Shown one piece after another: positions 33,193 through 44,860 of a stretch of DNA of 64,000 nucleotides (position 1 is the first letter of the stretch; every line of letters begins with the position of its first letter). The stretch covers positions 22,612,078-22,676,077 of the forward strand of contig OX463841.1 of NCBI GenBank assembly GCA_949825065.1, read 5' to 3'. The notes beneath the pieces were generated by a model. It did no database searches. It saw only the letters and a program-made list of their open reading frames with translations, and was not told the origin of the DNA. The translations under genes and the position numbers were made by a program. Source of the DNA: Odontocerum albicorne (lineage: Eukaryota; Arthropoda; Insecta; Trichoptera; Odontoceridae).

Positions 33193-33982
33193 ATGTCAAT
33201 CCAATCTTCCGCCAAGTGTGAAATACGCGGCGTCATCCGTTATCTCGTTTGGAAGGTAAACCTCCGGTTGAGGTTTATAATGAGGTGAAAACTGCATATG
33301 GTGATAAAGCTATGAATCGTACGAGTGTGTACAAGTGGTGTCGCGAGTTTAAAAACGGTCACGTCACACCTCTCCACCCTCCGCCAAAAAGTTCAAAACC
33401 ACAATTTCAGCCAAGAAAATCATGGCATCCGTGTTTTGGGACTGTCAAGGCATAATTTTAATTGAATATATGCCTCAAGGGGAGACCATCAACTCTGCAA
33501 GATACTGTGAGACCCTAAAAAAATTGCGGAGGGCGATTCAGAACAAGAGGAGAGGCATGCTGACAAAGGGAGTCTGCCTGCTGCACGACAATGCCAGACC
33601 ACACACGGCCAACGCCACGAAGGAACTGCTCGCCTCGTTTAAATGGGATGTCCTGAACCATCCCGCGCATTCTCCTGACCTAGCACCTTCAGATTACTAT
33701 CTCTTTACCTCCCTGAAGCTGCACATGGGTGGAAAAAGGTTTTCAACCGACGAGGAGGTAAAGGAGGAGGTGGAGAAGTGGACGGAGGGGTTGGCGGGAA
33801 ACTACTTCGAGGAAGGCATCAAAAAGTTGATACCCCGCTTCACCACCTGCATTGAGAGGGATGGCGACTATGTCGAAAAATAGCTTACATATGTACTACG
33901 GTAACCACGTAATTTTTTTGTTTAAATAAAAAAAAATGTAACCTTCAAAAATTCAGTACACTTACTTTCTGGATATGCCTCG
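33193..33982 (+). pseudogene. Internally deleted mariner of a third lineage
   Basis: The transposase starts MSIQSSAKCEIRGVIRYLVW. A small deletion shifts frame near 33250, and the text resumes GKPPVEVYNEVKTAYGDK with SVYKWCREFKNGHV. The next recognisable text is KKFKTTISAKKIMASVFWDC, so roughly 110-130 codons, including the first catalytic Asp, are missing. The rest is well preserved: CLLHDNARPHTAN, HSPDLAPSDYYLF (34 residues between the two Asp) and ERDGDYVEK before the stop at 33881-33883. The right end ACTTTCTGGATATGCCTCG is followed by TA (33983-33984) and looks like a mariner terminal repeat. No matching left end was found. Composition is GC-richer than its surroundings, suggesting a fairly recent arrival. 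Confidence 0.85.
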
Positions 33983-34054
33983 TAATATTTCCCAGCTTTC
34001 GACTAAATCTCGTATATCATAGGAGTTTCCATTGGAATTTACATGCAATGTCTC

Positions 34055-34110
34055 TCGGCCACGGTCTTCAACATGTCCTCATCACCAATTGAGGGGTACC
34101 TTTGAAAAAA
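34055..34110 (-). repeat. Short repeat shared with 62665-62725
   Basis: GTCTTCAACATGTCCTCATC ACCAATTGAG here and CTCTTCAACATGTCCGTATC ACCAATTCAG near 62668. CCTTCAACATATCC also lies at one end of the SINE A copies at 51255 and 62821, so this may be a SINE A tail. Confidence 0.45.
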
Positions 34111-34984
34111 TAATATATGAATATAACTTAGCTTCAGTTGAATTAAAATAAAGATGATAACTTTAAATCTATTGAATATAATTTTCAACTTCAAAAACGA
34201 CAGATACTGGTATGCAATAAATATCCAATCGAAAAAGTTTAATATTATGAGTTTGTCAAAATATCATAAGAACATTTTTTTTTAAATTGGAATACACACT
34301 CCTGCTAAAAACACACGAAACCTTTTACAATTCAAATGTGTCAAATGCACTTTCCTAACAACAATCATACGCTGGAATTCACCAATCGTGAGAAACCGAC
34401 AATTTGGCAACTTCATCTCTGGTTTGGTTTGGTAGATATTTTTAATGTTGATGTTGAGTTCAATAGAATAATTCTTCCGTCATTTATTCAATCTTAATTT
34501 CCTCCCTAGTATTTTTTATTATTATTTAACTTGAATATTTTTTAAATTTTAGTAGGTTTGATTTTTTTCGTAGGTGTAATATACTCGTACGAGTACAATA
34601 ATGATATCAAGTGCCATATAAGTTCTGAAGTTTTTTTATATCGCCCTCCCGTCTACAGTGTTCTTAGGCATTATAGTCATAAATTGATATAATAAACAGA
34701 ACATTTGAAATTTACACTTATAAATAAACATCAATGAAGAAAATTCACGTATTATATGCAATAATGAAAAAAATATACATCGAGGTATTAAATTTAAAAA
34801 AATAAGAATGATTCAAATAAGATATTTTATCTTTTGTATAGTAAATGTCGCTACGATTTGTAAATGACACTTAGGTGTCATCTATCTTTTCAATAACTAA
34901 AGAAATGTATTCAGTGTAACGTGTATTCAATTATTAAATTCAGTCACAAAAAAATTCAGTCAAACGGGTAATATAATAATATAA

Positions 34985-35040
34985 AGCAAAATTTGTATAG
35001 CGTCTTTTAGAGAGCAGACTCTCCTCAATGGTTTCACATT
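34985..35040. repeat. SINE family D fragment
   Basis: AGCGTCTTTTAGAGAGCAGA CTCTCCTCAA matches the tail block of the family D relic at 15150-15275 (GAAAGCAGACTCTCCTCAAG). Confidence 0.45.
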
Positions 35041-35049
35041 TATCTAAAT

Positions 35050-38000
35050 ATCTCAAAATAAGTGTATGGTTTTTTTTTTTGCATATGTACTCGTGTGTCT
35101 CGAGTATTCTGTACAAAGAAACCCATATTTATGTGAGGTAATGGAACTTTTGTTTCGTCTATAGCAGCTGTGCAATCTGCGGTGCAATCCTCTTTAGATA
35201 TTTATCAATCCCATTTATTCCCGATCTCGGCCCCACGTGACCTGTCTTCACCACATGCATGGGTGGAGATCAACAGACCACTGCAGAATCGTTTTACAAA
35301 CAAACAAGACACCACGCCATAAGGGAAGTTTTCCCAAATACGCATTACCATTGCTTGAATACAATTCTTCTGCCACTTTTTCAATGAAACCTTTGTTGAA
35401 TTTTCCGCTCACTTAACGATTTCCGCATAAACCTTTTCGTATGTATGACCAAAAGTCTGCAATAAGAAAGGTCCTCTCTCGGTTTGTGTGCGGTACGAGA
35501 CTTAACAATTTTATTCGGTCTTAAAAATTTTCGAAGCTGTTTAAATGTTTATTGTCTGCAAAGTTTAATACCGTATTTACGGTCTATGCTGCACATGCAT
35601 ACAGAAGTGCATCTATAAAATATGTTTTGATGTATGGGTTTTCTCAATTTCTTTTATTGTACGTTAAAATCGTCGCCAACGCTTGTATTCGTTGAATGGA
35701 TGATTCGATTTTATATTTTATCTCAACATTTAAGTTCGAATGTTTTTGTATCTTCTACATATTTAGATTTTTTAACTCAAAACCTAATTGATTCAAGTTT
35801 TTATCGTAAATTTAAACAATTTAAAATTGTTGCCATAGGTAACGGTAATTGAAGGATAAAATACGTTCGGCAAAAATTCAAGCTTAAAAAGTAGCATAAA
35901 AAAGGAATCATTATGTAATATTGTATCATTTATTATTTGGTTATTTATTATTTTTCTTATTTTTGCTCATGGCCTTGTGTATTTCTAATGATTCTAAGAG
36001 AGAAGAGACTCCAAAGAGAGCCTCAAGATAGGAGGAAAAAACACGTGGCATGGGGATTAATATAATTAATAGAATAAGATAATAATATATCATTAAATAT
36101 TATAATCAGAAATATGTTCAAAGACCGTATGTCATAAATTTCAGTTTACAAAATTTTCGTCTAAAACCCTTGATATTCCATACAGACTATGTTTATATTA
36201 AAACTTTACTAAGCTTTCATTTTTAATATGATCTGAAACATTGGTTTTTATATCTTAAAATATTAAATCTAGAAAGTCATTAAACCTTTTCCTAGTGTTT
36301 GAAATTTCGAAATGTTTCAATAGTTAATTTTATTAAAATCAGAAAATCGTCAAATTCACAGTTTTCACAGAAAAAATTTTTTTATTTATAAAAACATTGA
36401 GTTCATTTTTTATCCTTTTTATCGAGACGATATATGTCAATGTCGCTTTGTGATCGGCCTTAATTCATCCAAGAACGTCGACAAATCATATAACAAATTG
36501 CTACTCGTATTCAAATTCATCATGGCTTTATTCCGCTAGTTTAAAAAGTGTTTCGAAGTTCTGTTGTTGAGATTTGGTTAAGTTTTTCGACTTCACCCTG
36601 AGGATAAAACTTGTAATGCCATCAAAATATCGGTCATCATGTAAGTCAATTCAACACGGCAACGAGTAAACTACAACTTACAATACTTCGTATATTGCCA
36701 ACATATTTTTAAAAAGTAATTTATTTTTTGTTCTAAAGCTTTTGTCACTAATCCACTACATTCTTCAAGGCGTTTGATTCTAATACTTGTCCCGAATATT
36801 CAATCATTTTGACGTCGCAGCAATATGTGCAGCAAGACTGAAAAATGTTCAGCCGTGTTCTAGACTGTTAATTAGTCCGTCGGCTTGTCTATGTATTTAT
36901 AGAGTTTTCAAACAGAACACGGACACGACAACATCGGTTTATTTCGGTTGATAACAAAAGACAGTTGCTATATAATTGACGTCCTGTAACAACTGCTAGG
37001 CAGACTGTTGTCTTCTCATTTGGACGAGCTCAGACGTATTGACGCAGCGTGGCAAGAATTCACGTATGTTAGCCTTGCTTGCCAATCCCGTCGCGAAAAT
37101 GCTTCTGGCAAGATATTTCGACGATATTTCATCTTGCGGGCCTTTTCAATTATTATACGTTACATTCAATTTTCTTACGTTACATAACTGTCAGCGTTTC
37201 GTTTACTGGTATTTAGCGGCAATTAATTATGCGATACAAATATTTCATATTTGAATTCCAACGTTTCCTGTTTCTGTATCTTTACTAATATAATATGTTC
37301 GAAACCACAACCACGGCTGGATTTAATCAAATCTTGAAAATGTACAACATTTCGACTTCAAGGTAATTTATATTCTACCTATTTGAATGAACTATTAGTG
37401 AATAGAATTCCAAATTGCTATTTTTATATTAGGTACGAGTATAAAGCTCGTATTTAACGTGAGAGCTTTTGAATTTTGAAGACATCGTTTTTTCTGAACA
37501 ATTTGAAAGGTATTTTATGAATTGTGTATTTGAAATAGAAATTTTATTAATCATGGATACGAGTATAATATACAGTTTTCAAATTGTTTCTTTTTTTTTC
37601 AAAGTGTTAATGTCCACATTTTTTCTACATTTATGGCGTTTAATCTTCCTCAAGTCATTATGAACTAACATATGTTTATTTATGGTTAGTTTCACCATTG
37701 ACAATTTTTACAAAATACAGTTACAATTCATTGTGCGAGTGAATAGAGAAATATGAGATATACAAGAAAAACACAAGAATCAAAAATCTAACATGATCCA
37801 TATCATTAGCAGTCAAAATGTAGTACATAAGTTCCACTGCACACAAACAGGCTTGAGCTCAGCATGCCCAGGCCGTATGCCGTACAAGAAAAAAAAAACA
37901 TTCAATAACACATTTCAAAGAACAGCCTTATATACATCAACATATATTATTCCTATTTTACATATTTAAAACAGCTTTTACGTAAATAAAAACATTTTCA

Positions 38001-38110
38001 CAATAATATGAATCAAAAAAGAAAAATTTGAATAAGAGGTAAATATCACTAAAAATTAAATCATTTAAGCTTTTGGTATATTATTTATAGTTAAGGCATT
38101 GACACTGTGG
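35050..38110. other. AT-rich DNA without recognised genes
   Basis: No gene is supported. A patch at 35110-35350 is GC-richer (CCCGATCTCGGCCCCACGTG ACC) without an ORF. A block near 36028 (GATAGGAGGAAAAAACACGTGG) resembles 18413-18465. TACTCGTA-type motifs lie near 36505, 37434 and 37559. Confidence 0.45.
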
Positions 38111-38124
38111 AGGTTTAAAGACAT

Positions 38125-38320
38125 TGTAATTTGTTTTATCAAACACTGTTTATTCCAATTTACGTACCGGTATAACCCTACCGGTTTCAAGGCTTACACT
38201 TCATCATCAGGGGAGGAGTCTTGTTTGTGCTCCCTGATGATGAAGTGAAAGCCTTGAAACCGGTAGGGTTATACCGTTACAAAAAGTGGAATAAACAGTG
38301 TTTGATAAAACAAATTACAA
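38125..38320. repeat. Inverted pair of Penelope-like element termini (90-bp arms)
   Basis: The left arm (38125-38214) and right arm (38231-38320) are inverted copies of the same sequence, separated by 16 bp. The right arm reads TCCCTGATGATGAAGTGAAA, CCTTGAAACCGGTAGGG and GGAATAAACAGTGTTTGATA. The same block follows the Penelope-like ORF at 60660-60760 and stands alone at 46889-46984. Head-to-head or inverted termini are typical of Penelope-like insertions. Each arm holds CTGATGA and GAAA, a hammerhead-ribozyme-like core. Confidence 0.85.
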
Positions 38321-38404
38321 AAATTTAACCTGAGTTATGATTTTCTATGTATTGTTTTCGATTTAAAATATTTTCACGATAATTATCTTATCTTACTGGG
38401 TTGA

Positions 38405-38492
38405 AATACGTGTGTTTTCGTGTGTGTGTTTTCAAAAATTTTATTTTGTGTGTGTTTTTTGTTTTCGTGTGTGTGTTTTCTAATGTTTTATA
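38405..38492. repeat. GT-rich low-complexity repeat
   Basis: TTTTCGTGTGTGTGTTTTC occurs twice, with TTTTGTGTGTGTTTTTTG between. Confidence 0.8.
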
Positions 38493-39133
38493 AATTTTTG
38501 GTGTTTTCTTTGTTAGGTCGGGTACTTTTGGGACTACCCTCGTATGTACAATAATTTTTTTGACTTGAAATATTTCTTCTTTTGCTCAAACTTTCATTTA
38601 TTTATCATTTTCAAATATTTTAAATTCTTTCAATAATTTATTTCACAGTTTTAAAGGCGTCTACTTTGCCTCTTAAATGTTCATTTTTACTACGAGAAAT
38701 TTTACAATAATGTTTTCCTTCCCGGGATGTACGGAGCCGTTCTCAGGGTGTATTAACCAACTCGGCTACTTGGCTATGGTCGGCCATCTTGCATTTCATT
38801 TACTCGACTCACATTTCATTTTGTCGATTTGTATTTAGTTTTCTCGTTCGACATTTCGTCGATACCGACTTCTTAGTAAGTCGCGGCATAAAAGCCGAAT
38901 AATTAAGAGGCAAATCACGTGCACAAAATATGTTACGAGGCAAATTGACAAATGTATTTTCTCGTAAAATCCCTCAATTTTCGCAAACAATGTGATCGTA
39001 TAAATTCGCGTTTGTTTGCCATATCCTCGACGCCGACATTTTTAATGAAGTTAGAGACTTTATTGTATGTCGCAATATATTAGCAGTTCGTATGATCATC
39101 GTATATGTAAGTAAATTAGATAACGAAGTAATT

Positions 39134-39325
39134 ATGACGAGATCCATGGTCTAGTTTGTAATGCACAAGTTTCCCAACTCAGAAATTGTGAATTCGATTC
39201 CCGCTGTCACACTTTTAAAAAACTAAGATCCAGTCTGGTTTTCACGTAAGGCCTCGTTAACATATTATGTTTGGTTGAAGAAACTGCCACATGGTAATAA
39301 ACCCACCAGGTTTTACGGTATACAA
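39134..39325 (+). repeat. tRNA-derived SINE, family B, near full length
   Basis: The head GACGAGATCCATGGTCTAGT contains a box A-like TGGTCTAGTTTG. Box B-like GTGAATTCGATTCCCGC is near 39188. The tail TTGGTTGAAGAAACTGCCAC, GGTAATAAACCCACCAGG ends the copy. Same architecture as the copy at 16923. Confidence 0.65.
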
Positions 39326-39461
39326 CGAAAGTGCAATGTAATATTACACAATACTGCGCGTATTTTCTACTCTAAATGTCTTATGGAAAATATTTTTGTT
39401 GTAAAAGCTGTTAATTGGCTTACAAAAAAATCTATTTTTTATCCACACTGCTTCATAGATA

Positions 39462-39536
39462 TTGTTGGCGGCCGTGATCGAACGATTAGCATTAACGCCA
39501 AATAAGTGGGCGCCCCAGGTTCGATTCCTGGCGTAT
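39462..39536 (+). repeat. tRNA-like sequence with perfect T arm
   Basis: CCAGGTTCGATTCCTGG (39516-39532) is a perfect 5-bp T stem with a 7-nt loop and canonical box B. Upstream ATCGAACGATTAGC resembles box A. The acceptor strands do not pair, so this is a tRNA-derived SINE head or pseudogene rather than a functional tRNA. Confidence 0.5.
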
Positions 39537-39539
39537 TTA

Positions 39540-40868
39540 CTTACGCAATGGTTTTACTCTGGCTGTTTTACATCTGAATTTATGTTTTCCTCCTGCTTAT
39601 ATGCTTATTATCATATTTTTTATAACGCTATAAGCAATGCAAAAATAGCGCTATGTAACAAAATCTGCCTAACGAAAGATGGCGGAAGATGTTATATCTG
39701 CCGATCGTCTTGAAAATTTGGTACCCTTGCACAACTTTCAGTTAAATAATCAAGACTTTATGTTTGCTGAAGTGCAACATCTTACTCATAATAAACTAAA
39801 ACATGCACAGACTAAAACGTACATTGTAACGTAATTAAAACGCAAGATGGCTGACATTCATACTCGATAGATTGCCCGTCATATAATTGAAATATTGACA
39901 AATTGAGTTTATTAATTTTAAGTTAGCAAAGTTAACCGAAGGGATTTACGAGTATTTATGTTTGAAATATGTTTGGTTATATTGTAGAATTCCATTAAAG
40001 GTTTAAACTTTATAAAATTTCACTATTTGCGAAATTTCAATCATCAATTACTTGAAATACTAGTTCTTCGAGTTCATTCTTCAAACTCTTCAGCAGGTTT
40101 ATTGAGTTTTTCAATGTTAATTCCGGACTTTTATTTTGAATAAATGTTGAACAAGAAAAATTCGAGAATATTGAGAAAAAATACAGGAATCTATTTTCTT
40201 CCATTTTTTTCTCAATATTTTTTAACTATTTTCTTTTTCATGGGAAATTTAAGAAAAATAAATATTAGATGTATAAGAAACAGTGTATTACGAGATGAAT
40301 AAAGATAGACGAGACCGAATCTGTGTTCGTGGATAAGTAGGTGAGAATATATGTTATCAAAAAATGTAAACTTACAGTTTGTTTTCATAAAAAAAAGTTG
40401 AGTAAACCTCTTTCCAAAAATTCAATTTCATCAATGTTTTTATTTTACTTCCCACGTTGATAGAGATATTAAAAATCTAATTAATGATAACATCAGCTTT
40501 CCCACTCAAACGCGTATTCTTAAACAGACAAACAAAAATGTTTTCACATATTAAAAGATAATTTCATTCCTGAAATTGCAAACGATACAACGTCCACATT
40601 TTGCTAGCGTTACGAAAATAAAAATTTCAGAAGTATTTTTGTTTTAATTGTTTTGAATGATTTACGTAGGTAGGTAGCTGCTCAAAATATTATATTGGAG
40701 TTTTTATAATTTTGTGTAAAATTTTCTTCAACTCTTTTTATATGAAGAAATATTTTATATTGGCACTTATAAATTTATTTTTATAAGTGGCAATGTATTC
40801 CAAGTAACTAGAAACATGTTAAACAAGCCTTAACAGACTGAAACACTTTTTTTTAATCTTTCCACTTA
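39540..40868. other. AT-rich DNA without recognised genes
   Basis: No supported feature. One TACTCGTA-type motif lies near 39949. Confidence 0.45.
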
Positions 40869-40869
40869 C

Positions 40870-40960
40870 GGTGTAATGGGGGAATCGAACCCCCAACACG
40901 CCAGTCAGAAGTCAAGCGTGTTATCAATTATGTTTCTAGAGAATATGGACAACCACGGAA
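40870..40960 (-). repeat. tRNA-Arg-like SINE head or tRNA pseudogene
   Basis: The minus strand reads GATAACACGCTTGACTTCTGACTGG then GGGGGTTCGATTCCCCC, a perfect T arm. The TTGACTTCTGA block resembles the anticodon arm of a TCT (Arg) tRNA. The 3' ATTACACC has no matching 5' acceptor strand, and further upstream TCCGTGGTTGTCC resembles the SINE heads elsewhere, so a SINE is more likely than a working tRNA. Confidence 0.5.
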
Positions 40961-41869
40961 TCTGTATTAATTAGGATTTTCAAAATAAATAGTTTTGAAG
41001 ACGTAAAATTTCATCGTGCACTTTAGTACCCTTTCATTGTTAAGGTTATATTTTGAACAATATTTCGAAATGGAAATTTTGATCAAAATATAAACTCACC
41101 TCTGACACTGTCGAATATTCAATGAACTTATCACAATTGCTGTTTGCTGGGGTCGTCACATTTTTTTAAATATATTCGCATAATATACAATGTCGTGAAA
41201 AGTGTTCCATTTTTTCGAAAGGTGTTCTAACATACGAATGTGTGATCAACAGAAAACATGATGCGTTGATAGATCGACAACGGAAACAACTTGTTAATTA
41301 TTAGAAAGGACTTGGACAAAAAAAACGTTCTCTTCATCCGGTACCCCTAATATTTCAATTATTTTTCATCTAACATATTCTATTAAATTAAATATCGTCT
41401 TGCAGACCGTATTTTTATCGATTTTTGACGAATGTAAAAGAAAAATTATTTCCTTTTTTCCCATCTGAGATAAGCGGTTGTTTTTAAGTTCGTTGATGTG
41501 CAATTGTTTTAACTCCTTTAATTTATTCGTGGTACCGAGGTTTTTAAGTGAAAAATCAATATGAATTAAAATATTTGACTTGTAATATATAAACTTTGAT
41601 AACGCTTCGAAAAATAGTCAGCAATCAATACCTCATTTTTTATTAGTCTTTGAATTCCCAAAATAATTAATCTCCGCTGTATTACAACAAATTATTTAAT
41701 CTTTGTCTCTTAAAAAAATGACCTTTACAACTGGATCCAGTATTATCTTCCTACTCCACCCTTATAGACGCAACCGTAGGTCATAGGGGAAATGCAACTT
41801 AATTTAATATGCATTTTTATTTTAAACATAATATTCAATGGTAAAATATATAGCCTGCATGAATTTTGT

Positions 41870-41940
41870 GCAGAAATTTGCCGGTTTAAAACCCGCGCTG
41901 TGTTATTCCCCTTAATTAGTAATAACATTTTTCCACGTGT
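41870..41940 (+). repeat. SINE family C fragment
   Basis: GCCGGTTTAAAACCCGCGCTGTGTTATTCCCC here matches, on the opposite strand, the block at 52960-53000 (GTCGGTTTAAACCCCGCGCT GTACAACTCCCC). The GGTTTAAACCC string is box B-like. Confidence 0.5.
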
Positions 41941-41964
41941 CACATCCTTCGGATCCGCTAGAGT

Positions 41965-42760
41965 GATACATACATATGTACTATCACGCCGTTTCCCTGC
42001 CGGTGTAGGCAGAGAGAACCGAGCAGCAAGCTTTCCTATCACGACATACATATCTCGCCTCTCCACATCCATACACCTTCTCGTTCTACGATTTCTCTGG
42101 CTTTTTACATTTCCCGCTTTGAAAATATCATTGACTAAATCCAACCATACTTTTTTGTCTTCCTCTACCACGGCTTCCACTCACATTTGCACCCTACATT
42201 CGTTTTTTTTAGTCTTTCTTCATTAATTTGTTCCACATGTCCAAACCGTTTCATCCGCTTTTTTTAATCTCACTGATTACCTTTAGTTCCGTATTTTGTC
42301 ATACATTATCACCTCTCAGTGCGCACATTTTAATATAATTTATTCACCTTCTTTCAGTTTTTCCACGTCCATGTTTCACTTCCATACATCACAATTGGTA
42401 CGAGAATTCTGTTGTGCACTGTTATCTTAGATTTTGATACTGTCCGGTTCGAGTCTTTACATGGTTTAGTACCTCATTGACGTTGTTCCTAGCACTACGT
42501 GCCGTTTAATATCTCTGGTGACTCTTCCATCATCTGAAACGATACTACTTAATAAGCAGAATTCCTTAACTTGCTCAAATCTTTCATTGCTCACTGATAT
42601 ATCAGATTTACTTTTCCTTTCGCACTTTCCTACTTGAGTGATCTTACAAGTGTCTTTGTTTTGCGACGCTTCAACTGTAAACCTATAGGAGATATAGTTA
42701 TAGAGATTCAATTGGGGAGGATTGGACATGTGATATACTCGTACATGCGCAAGCACCGAC
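41965..42760 (-). pseudogene. Catacata-type LINE: end of reverse transcriptase to 3' terminus
   Basis: The best preserved C-terminal copy of this family. On the minus strand the thumb region reads VGKCERKSKSDISVSNERFE, QVKEFCLLSSIVSDDGRVTR and DIKRHVVLGTTSM (42650-42470). Later, in another frame, comes EEDKKVWLDLVNDIFKAGNV followed by KSQRNRRTRRCMDVERRDMY (42170-42050). The terminus is CATACATATGTACTATCACG CCGTTTCCCTGCCGGTGTAG on the plus strand (about 41968-42009). At least one frame change and stops separate the parts. Confidence 0.8.
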
Positions 42761-42779
42761 TTCTAAAACTTGTATTATA

Positions 42780-43110
42780 CGCGTAAGAAATAGGCAAGCA
42801 GAAAGTCAGTGGGCAGAAGCGCTGTTAGAATAGTTAATGCGGGTTGCCTAAATACTGGTTGCAGATGAATCAAGATCATGGGAGGTGAAGAACTATGTCT
42901 TCTTGAACTGATGGCGTCTCAATAGTTTTACGTATGAGAAACAGTCAGCGTTTTCTGAACATGCGTCAGCTTGACCAGGCGACTCAGCGTGGTCCATAAG
43001 TCTGTGACGTCTGCGGAAGGGAGTGCGCATCTAAGATTGAGCTATTCTCTCACATGATTGAATGGCGAGGAGATCCTCGATAACGAGGCCCATTAATGAC
43101 GGCATTTCTC
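42780..43110 (+). pseudogene. LINE C-terminal zinc-finger relic
   Basis: The plus strand encodes RQAESQWAEALLE at the left, and near 42995-43060 CDVCGRECASKIELFSHM, a C-x2-C...H finger like the one at 1715-1865. MRQLDQATQRGP immediately precedes it. This is the terminal finger of a CGR-C-S-I-L-SH LINE protein. The final Cys position is changed. Confidence 0.5.
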
Positions 43111-43329
43111 CATCTAGTTTTCGAGAATAAAAGGATACATCAAATATATCCTGGAAACAAAATACTCGTATTATATGTTTCACTGACGAAAGGTTTTTTT
43201 TTTAATTTTTCAATTTTTCCACTTTCTTGTTCCATAATATAAAACTGTCGTAATATACGATTATACCCCATCTTAATACTTACTAAGGCAATCCATCGCA
43301 GATAAATATGATTATCTTCTTAATCCGTT

Positions 43330-43610
43330 TCGTATTCTCTGGGTGGTTCAAAAGTCTAATCCTAGATGCGCACACCACCCCGCAATTTGGACACACTCCT
43401 CCAGGCGGCATTTGACGACTCGGCGCTAGGCACTATTTTCGCTTCATGCATTTTTCCTTTTCACAGTTGCGTCTCCCAGTCTCATAAAGCGCCACCCCCT
43501 CAGCCTCGGTGTGTCTCTACTGTGCTGCTGCAACCCAGCTCTCATACACAACAGTTTGAGATTAGACTTATGACCGTCTTTCAGATCTATCCTTACTCAT
43601 AATATTATTC
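43330..43610. other. GC-richer segment, possible transposase relic
   Basis: A 78-codon plus frame includes PPRNLDTLLQAAFDD, which weakly resembles the C-terminal P-NLD-L---L--EW region of Tc1-like transposases. The rest has no motif. I keep the function open. Confidence 0.2.
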
Positions 43611-43619
43611 CTTGTGATC

Positions 43620-44280
43620 TATTTTTAACATGTTTCTGGATCGTTTGTTTATGTTAACCATTTTAATCATTTGTATAAATACGAGTATGTGTCGTTTTTT
43701 CTTCAAGGTTAAATTAAATATATCACTTGCCAAAAATAAATATGAAATATTTTGATTCCTTTGTTTGAATAATAGAAAAGCCATTTTCTTGGCATTGAAT
43801 TGTATTTTTTATCTCTCATTTATAACTCATTCATTACTTTTAAACTAATAATATATTGCTGTTTCATTTGTCTCTGTTAGAATTTAAGTATATTTATGAA
43901 GGCCGCTATGTTGAACATATAATCAAAGACAAGATCAAAATATCGCACGCAATTTAACAAATTCATGTTGTTATACAATAGAGCACGCTTAAATATCAAG
44001 AAATTGTATGTGTGCTGTCAAACAACAAACTAAATATTATACTCGATAATTTTCTAGCGTAAAGTACTACAATTCATTTCATGCATTTTGCAACCCATAT
44101 TTAATAATTTTCATTAAAAACCTTTTAATCACTTTTTTGCACCTCGAAATCTTGGTGTTTTTTTTGTATTTGCATAAAATTTTATTGATAGACTAACCCT
44201 TAATATGATTTCAATAGTATTTTTTTTTAATTTTTAGGCCATTTCAGTTATTGTAGAATTGTATTGTACTGCACTTTTGT
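43620..44280. other. AT-rich DNA without recognised genes
   Basis: No supported feature. One TACTCGTA-type motif lies near 43680. Confidence 0.45.
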
Positions 44281-44287
44281 TGTATAC

Positions 44288-44442
44288 AGTACAACCTGGC
44301 GGGCTCTTTGCCATGTGGCAATCTCATCCAACTAACCAGAAATATGTTGAAATGCTTTTTATAAAAACCAGGCTTAAAACCTTTTTGAAAAAATCCCCGC
44401 AATCCCTTAGTTGGTAGACAGTCTTACCTACTAAGACATAAA
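44288..44442 (-). repeat. SINE family B copy
   Basis: The tail is at the left (ACAACCTGGCGGGCTCTTTG CCATGTGGCAATCTCATCC on the plus strand) and the decayed head at the right, with minus-strand TAGTAGGTAAGACTGTC near 44420. Confidence 0.6.
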
Positions 44443-44588
44443 TGTATTTTCGGTTAACTTAAAATAATCTGGCCCACAATGAAGTCGTCGTAATCAATAA
44501 ACAAACATGGTTTACTTTTTACAACGGATTTTGTACCGAAATCTTAAAAACAAATATTGAATCTTTAGTAGGAAAATAAACATTTGTT

Positions 44589-44860
44589 TTGTGTTATATA
44601 TTTGTCTTGCGAGATCTGGGAGTGGTTTTTGACTGTAAGCTGTCTTTTTCAACCCAAGTTGAAAAGATTATCGCTGATTGTTTTACAGTTTCGGGCTTCA
44701 TTGTGAAATATTTGAAGGAATTCAAAACAGTACATGCATCCAGGATTCTCTATTGCGCTCTGGTAAGGAGTAAGCTGGAATACAACTCTAGAACCTGGAC
44801 TCCTTATTAAAGGTTCTCTTAGAGATTGAGTTTGTCTGAACCATAAATCCAACGCTACGG
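44589..44860 (+). pseudogene. CR1/Jockey-type LINE reverse transcriptase fragment
   Basis: The frame reads LRDLGVVFDCKLSFSTQVEK, then FIVKYLKEFKTVHASRILYC and ALVRSKLEYNSRTWTPY. This is the diagnostic KDLGV-FD-KLSF--H... LY-SLVRS-LEY-S-VW-P segment following the palm domain of CR1/Jockey-like reverse transcriptases. It is open for about 70 codons, then breaks. The adjoining relic at 45780-46075 could be the C-terminus of the same insertion. Confidence 0.85.

Noticed and set aside
38125..38320. Ordinary MITE based on the 90-bp inverted repeat
   Set aside because: The arms match the terminal segment that follows the Penelope-like ORF at 60660, so inverted Penelope-like ends explain it better.
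39462..39536. Functional tRNA gene
   Set aside because: T arm and box B are perfect, but the acceptor strands do not pair and the D arm is poor. A SINE head or pseudogene is more likely.
41792..42226. 144-codon plus-strand frame
   Set aside because: Antisense to the LINE C-terminus on the minus strand (RNRRTRRCMDVERRD), which explains its openness.
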